From HdN1 sp052035295 (GTDB taxonomy: Bacteria > Pseudomonadota > Gammaproteobacteria > Pseudomonadales > Ketobacteraceae): DNA of 64,000 nt. The translations under genes were made by a program, and so were the position numbers. The notes beneath the pieces were generated by a model. The model was not told the DNA's origin. It searched no databases and saw only the letters and a program-made list of their open reading frames with translations. Positions 61,668 through 64,000 of the stretch are shown here, piece after piece; the stretch's first letter is position 1; every line of letters begins with the position of its first letter. The stretch is from NCBI GenBank assembly GCA_052035295.1, contig JBPOHS010000018.1, forward strand, positions 1 through 64,000, given 5' to 3'.

Positions 61668-63017
61668 TCAAAGCTTGATCTCGACGTACGCATCCTGGCG
61701 GATTTCGCGCAGCCAGGTGGCGAGATCCTCGTCGAACTTGCGCTTGTAGAGCATTTGGCGAGCCCGGTTGCGCTTGAACTCGGTGCTCATGTCCTGGTTG
61801 CGCTTGTCGGTGACTTCCAGAATGTGCCAGCCAAACTGGCTGCGGAAAGGTTCACTGATCGAGTGCAGCGGCTGGCTGTTCATGACCTTTTCAAATTCAC
61901 CCACCATCGTGCCCGGATTGACCCAGCCGAGTGATCCGCCCTGCAAGGCGCTGCCGGTATCGTCGGAATAGGTCTTGGCCAGTGAGCCAAAATCCTCTTT
62001 CTTGTCGACCAGTCGGCTGCGGATGTCATCGACGAGCGCACGCGCATCGGCATCACTGCGGATTTCATTGGGCTTGACCAGGATGTGGCGCACCTGGGCT
62101 TGCGCCACCACCATTTCGGAGCCGCCTCGAATATCGAGCACCTTGATGATGTGGAAACCGCTGGCGCTCTTGATCGGTTCAGAGATATCGCCCTTTTGCA
62201 TGTCGACCACGACATCGGCAAACAAGGTCGGCAATTGGCCGGCTTTACGCCAGCCGAGATCGCCACCTTCCAGTGCCTTGTCATCGCCGGAATAACTCAC
62301 CGCCATGGCGGCGAAGTCGGCTCCGTTCTTGAGATTACGGTAGACCTCGTCGGCCGTCGCGCGGGCCAGCGAGCGGGCATTTTCGTCGGCACTCTCATCG
62401 ACGGCAATCAGGATGTGGCCCAGATGAAAGTCTGGCGCCAGGTTGGCCTTGCCGAGTTCCGAACCCAGGAATCCCGCGATGTCCTGATCAGTGATCTTGA
62501 CCCGGTTGCCGACCCGACGCTGGCGCAGTTGTGACACCGTCATCTCGCGGCGGATCTGCTCGCGGAACGCCTTGAAGCTCATGCCGTCTTCTTGCTCGAT
62601 GGCCTGCTGGAACTGTTCCAGCGACAGACGGTTCTGACGGGCAATATTGCCCAGGGTTTCGTTGATGCTGTTGTCATCGACCTTGATACCGCCTTTCTCG
62701 GCCATCTGCAGTTCGATGCTCTCGACCACCATGCGATCGAGCACCTGCTCCAGCAGTTTGTTCTCGTCGGGAGGGATTGGCGTGTTGCGCTTCGCCATCT
62801 GGACGCGGATTTGCGAGGCGCGGGAAAGCAGTTCGCTCTGCAGGATGATGTCGTCATCCACCACGGCGACCACCCTGTCGAGGGTCTGTGTGCTTTGCGG
62901 CGAGGGCACTGCCGCCTGCACGTAAGTGGGCAGGGTGGATAGTGCCAGTCCCACGATCAGGGGGGACAGCAGTGCACGGGTGGACAAAAATGGTCTGGAA
63001 GGCAAAAGAGTCTTCAT
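61668..63017 (-). CDS. surA: Periplasmic chaperone and peptidyl-prolyl isomerase SurA
   Basis: This 449-residue protein has a signal peptide (about 1-35, ending YVQA), a SurA N-terminal domain (about 45-170) and two parvulin domains (about 195-295 and 305-405) with HILIAVDE/HIIKVLDIR and HILVKPNE/GWHILEVTDKR. It escorts outer-membrane proteins, including LptD, to the Bam complex. Gap to lptD is 16 bp. Confidence 0.95.
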   Translation of the reverse strand: MKTLLPSRPFLSTRALLSPLIVGLALSTLPTYVQAAVPSPQSTQTLDRVVAVVDDDIILQSELLSRASQIRVQMAKRNTPIPPDENKLLEQVLDRMVVESIELQMAEKGGIKVDDNSINETLGNIARQNRLSLEQFQQAIEQEDGMSFKAFREQIRREMTVSQLRQRRVGNRVKITDQDIAGFLGSELGKANLAPDFHLGHILIAVDESADENARSLARATADEVYRNLKNGADFAAMAVSYSGDDKALEGGDLGWRKAGQLPTLFADVVVDMQKGDISEPIKSASGFHIIKVLDIRGGSEMVVAQAQVRHILVKPNEIRSDADARALVDDIRSRLVDKKEDFGSLAKTYSDDTGSALQGGSLGWVNPGTMVGEFEKVMNSQPLHSISEPFRSQFGWHILEVTDKRNQDMSTEFKRNRARQMLYKRKFDEDLATWLREIRQDAYVEIKL

Positions 63018-63033
63018 TTAATTGTGGTTCTCG

Positions 63034-64000
63034 TCAGAAGCGGTATTTACGTTGATCTTCCCGGTCCCGATAGCCGCTGATGCTGCTTTCGAGGAGGCTG
63101 TCGGCCTTCTTGCTCGTGCTGGCCAGGCCTTTCAGTTCTATTTGAAAGTACAAACCGGCTTTTGGTTTCACTTCATCTTCATTGACCGGGTCTTCCTGCA
63201 GGAAGCGGCGGTTGACCACGCGGAACTTCCAGCAGCAACTGTCGTATTCGAGGCCGACCAGGTTGTCGAAGGAGCGGTTCAGCTGCATATCGTATCCCCA
63301 GCGCCCGAGCCAGCTCCAGCGCGCGGTCAGCGGCAGGATGAAAGATACATCGGTCTGTTTGAGGGGCTCGTCTTCGTCTTCTTCGCCGGTATTGGTCAGG
63401 ACTTCATGATACAGGTAGCTCACGTTGAGCAGATATTCGTTGTCGCGATTGATCTGGAACCCGGTGTTCATGTTGTCGATATTGTTGGTGTTGCTGTCCC
63501 ATTCGACATCGTTATAGAAGAACCAGCTTTTCCCCAACTGCCAGACCACACGCCCCGCCAGGGGAGAGTTTTCGTCGGTCTCGCGTTCGGCGGTAGATGT
63601 CAGCTGAACGTAGCGGTGGGCGAAGTAGAACGCCTGCCCCACGCTGAGGCGCAGCCATTCTTCGCCAGTCTGATCGCTGATCAGGCGGCTGGTCAAGCCA
63701 AGCGAGAGCTTCTTCTCGTCGCCATAACGGTCGCCACCGGCAAAGCGGTTGTCCCGGAACAACTGGTCGTAGCTGAAGCTGTAAGTGGCCGTATCGAAAC
63801 GGGGAATATAAACCTGTTCCCGCTCGCGGGGCACGTAAAGCAGAAAGGCGCGCGGTTCGAGGGTCTGGGTCTGGGCGCGCTCGAACCATTCAGTACTGCG
63901 TTCGAAGGTCAGGCCCGAGTCGATCGAGGCGATGTAGGTGTTGATGTCCGGCGTTTCGTTGAATTCGGCCAGTTCCTGTGCGGTCAAGCCTGTTCCGGCG
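63034..64000 (-). CDS. lptD: LPS-assembly protein LptD, C-terminal part (runs off window)
   Basis: The frame is open to the right edge, giving the last 321 or so residues of the beta-barrel. Alternating amphipathic strands are clear (KKLSLGLTSRLI; EWLRLSVGQAFYF; WSWLGRWGYDMQLNRSFDNLVGLEYDSCCWKFRVVNRRFL). The DSCCW pair contains the C-terminal cysteines that form the disulphide bonds needed for function. It inserts LPS in the outer leaflet. Location upstream of surA is standard. Confidence 0.95.
   Translation of the reverse strand, partial: AGTGLTAQELAEFNETPDINTYIASIDSGLTFERSTEWFERAQTQTLEPRAFLLYVPREREQVYIPRFDTATYSFSYDQLFRDNRFAGGDRYGDEKKLSLGLTSRLISDQTGEEWLRLSVGQAFYFAHRYVQLTSTAERETDENSPLAGRVVWQLGKSWFFYNDVEWDSNTNNIDNMNTGFQINRDNEYLLNVSYLYHEVLTNTGEEDEDEPLKQTDVSFILPLTARWSWLGRWGYDMQLNRSFDNLVGLEYDSCCWKFRVVNRRFLQEDPVNEDEVKPKAGLYFQIELKGLASTSKKADSLLESSISGYRDREDQRKYRF

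Overview
The window looks like chromosomal DNA of a free-living gammaproteobacterium. The lptD-surA-pdxA-rsmA-apaG-apaH order at the right end, the prkA-yeaH-spoVR operon, RlmG, RsuA and a MaeB-type malic enzyme all fit that group. The dense signalling content and the alcohol-oxidising enzymes suggest a marine or hydrocarbon-associated lineage, but the genus cannot be fixed from sequence alone. No rRNA, tRNA, insertion sequence, prophage or CRISPR array was seen.

Layout. 1-9 kb: the N-terminal part of a 7TM-DISM sensor, a GGDEF diguanylate cyclase, a band-7 protein, a pseudouridine synthase, a GNAT enzyme, a spermidine-synthase-like protein, rlmG, rsuA, a surface protein with a GlyGly-CTERM-like tail and a histidine-rich exported protein. 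9-15 kb: an MFS transporter coupled to a UvrD-like helicase, then a lipoprotein that fuses a beta-helix to a diheme cytochrome. 15.4-21.7 kb: a compact chemosensory operon (MCP, CheX, pseudo-receiver-CheX, CheY, membrane GAF-Hpt-ATPase kinase) without CheW, CheR or CheB. 21.9-29.8 kb: maeB, terC, a two-PAS MCP resembling BdlA, a methyltransferase and an ABC exporter. 30.1-33 kb: an overlapping operon of a GMC oxidoreductase, a small partner and a PLP enzyme.

32.9-42.3 kb is the most unusual part: three large paralogous 7TM-DISM/PAS/HisKA/HATPase/receiver proteins in one direction, with a small membrane protein between them. Only the promoter-distal one keeps the phosphoacceptor histidine; the other two have Tyr and Phe there, yet their receivers look intact. 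This suggests one working hybrid kinase with two pseudokinase partners.

42.5-53.3 kb: an iron alcohol dehydrogenase, an SCP2-like protein behind a palindromic operator, phhB, a SlyD-like isomerase, a GAF-PAS-GAF-GGDEF-EAL protein, a hexose-6-phosphate mutarotase, dtd and two glycosyltransferase-type genes. 53.4-64 kb: spoVR-yeaH-prkA, then apaH-apaG-rsmA-pdxA-surA-lptD, running off the window.

A recurring small-scale feature is 15-17 bp tandem repeats that span the stop codon of a gene and continue beyond it, seen at spoVR, pdxA and the SCP2-like gene. At pdxA the repeat also carries the ribosome-binding sequence of rsmA. All family assignments come from reading motifs, not from database searches.
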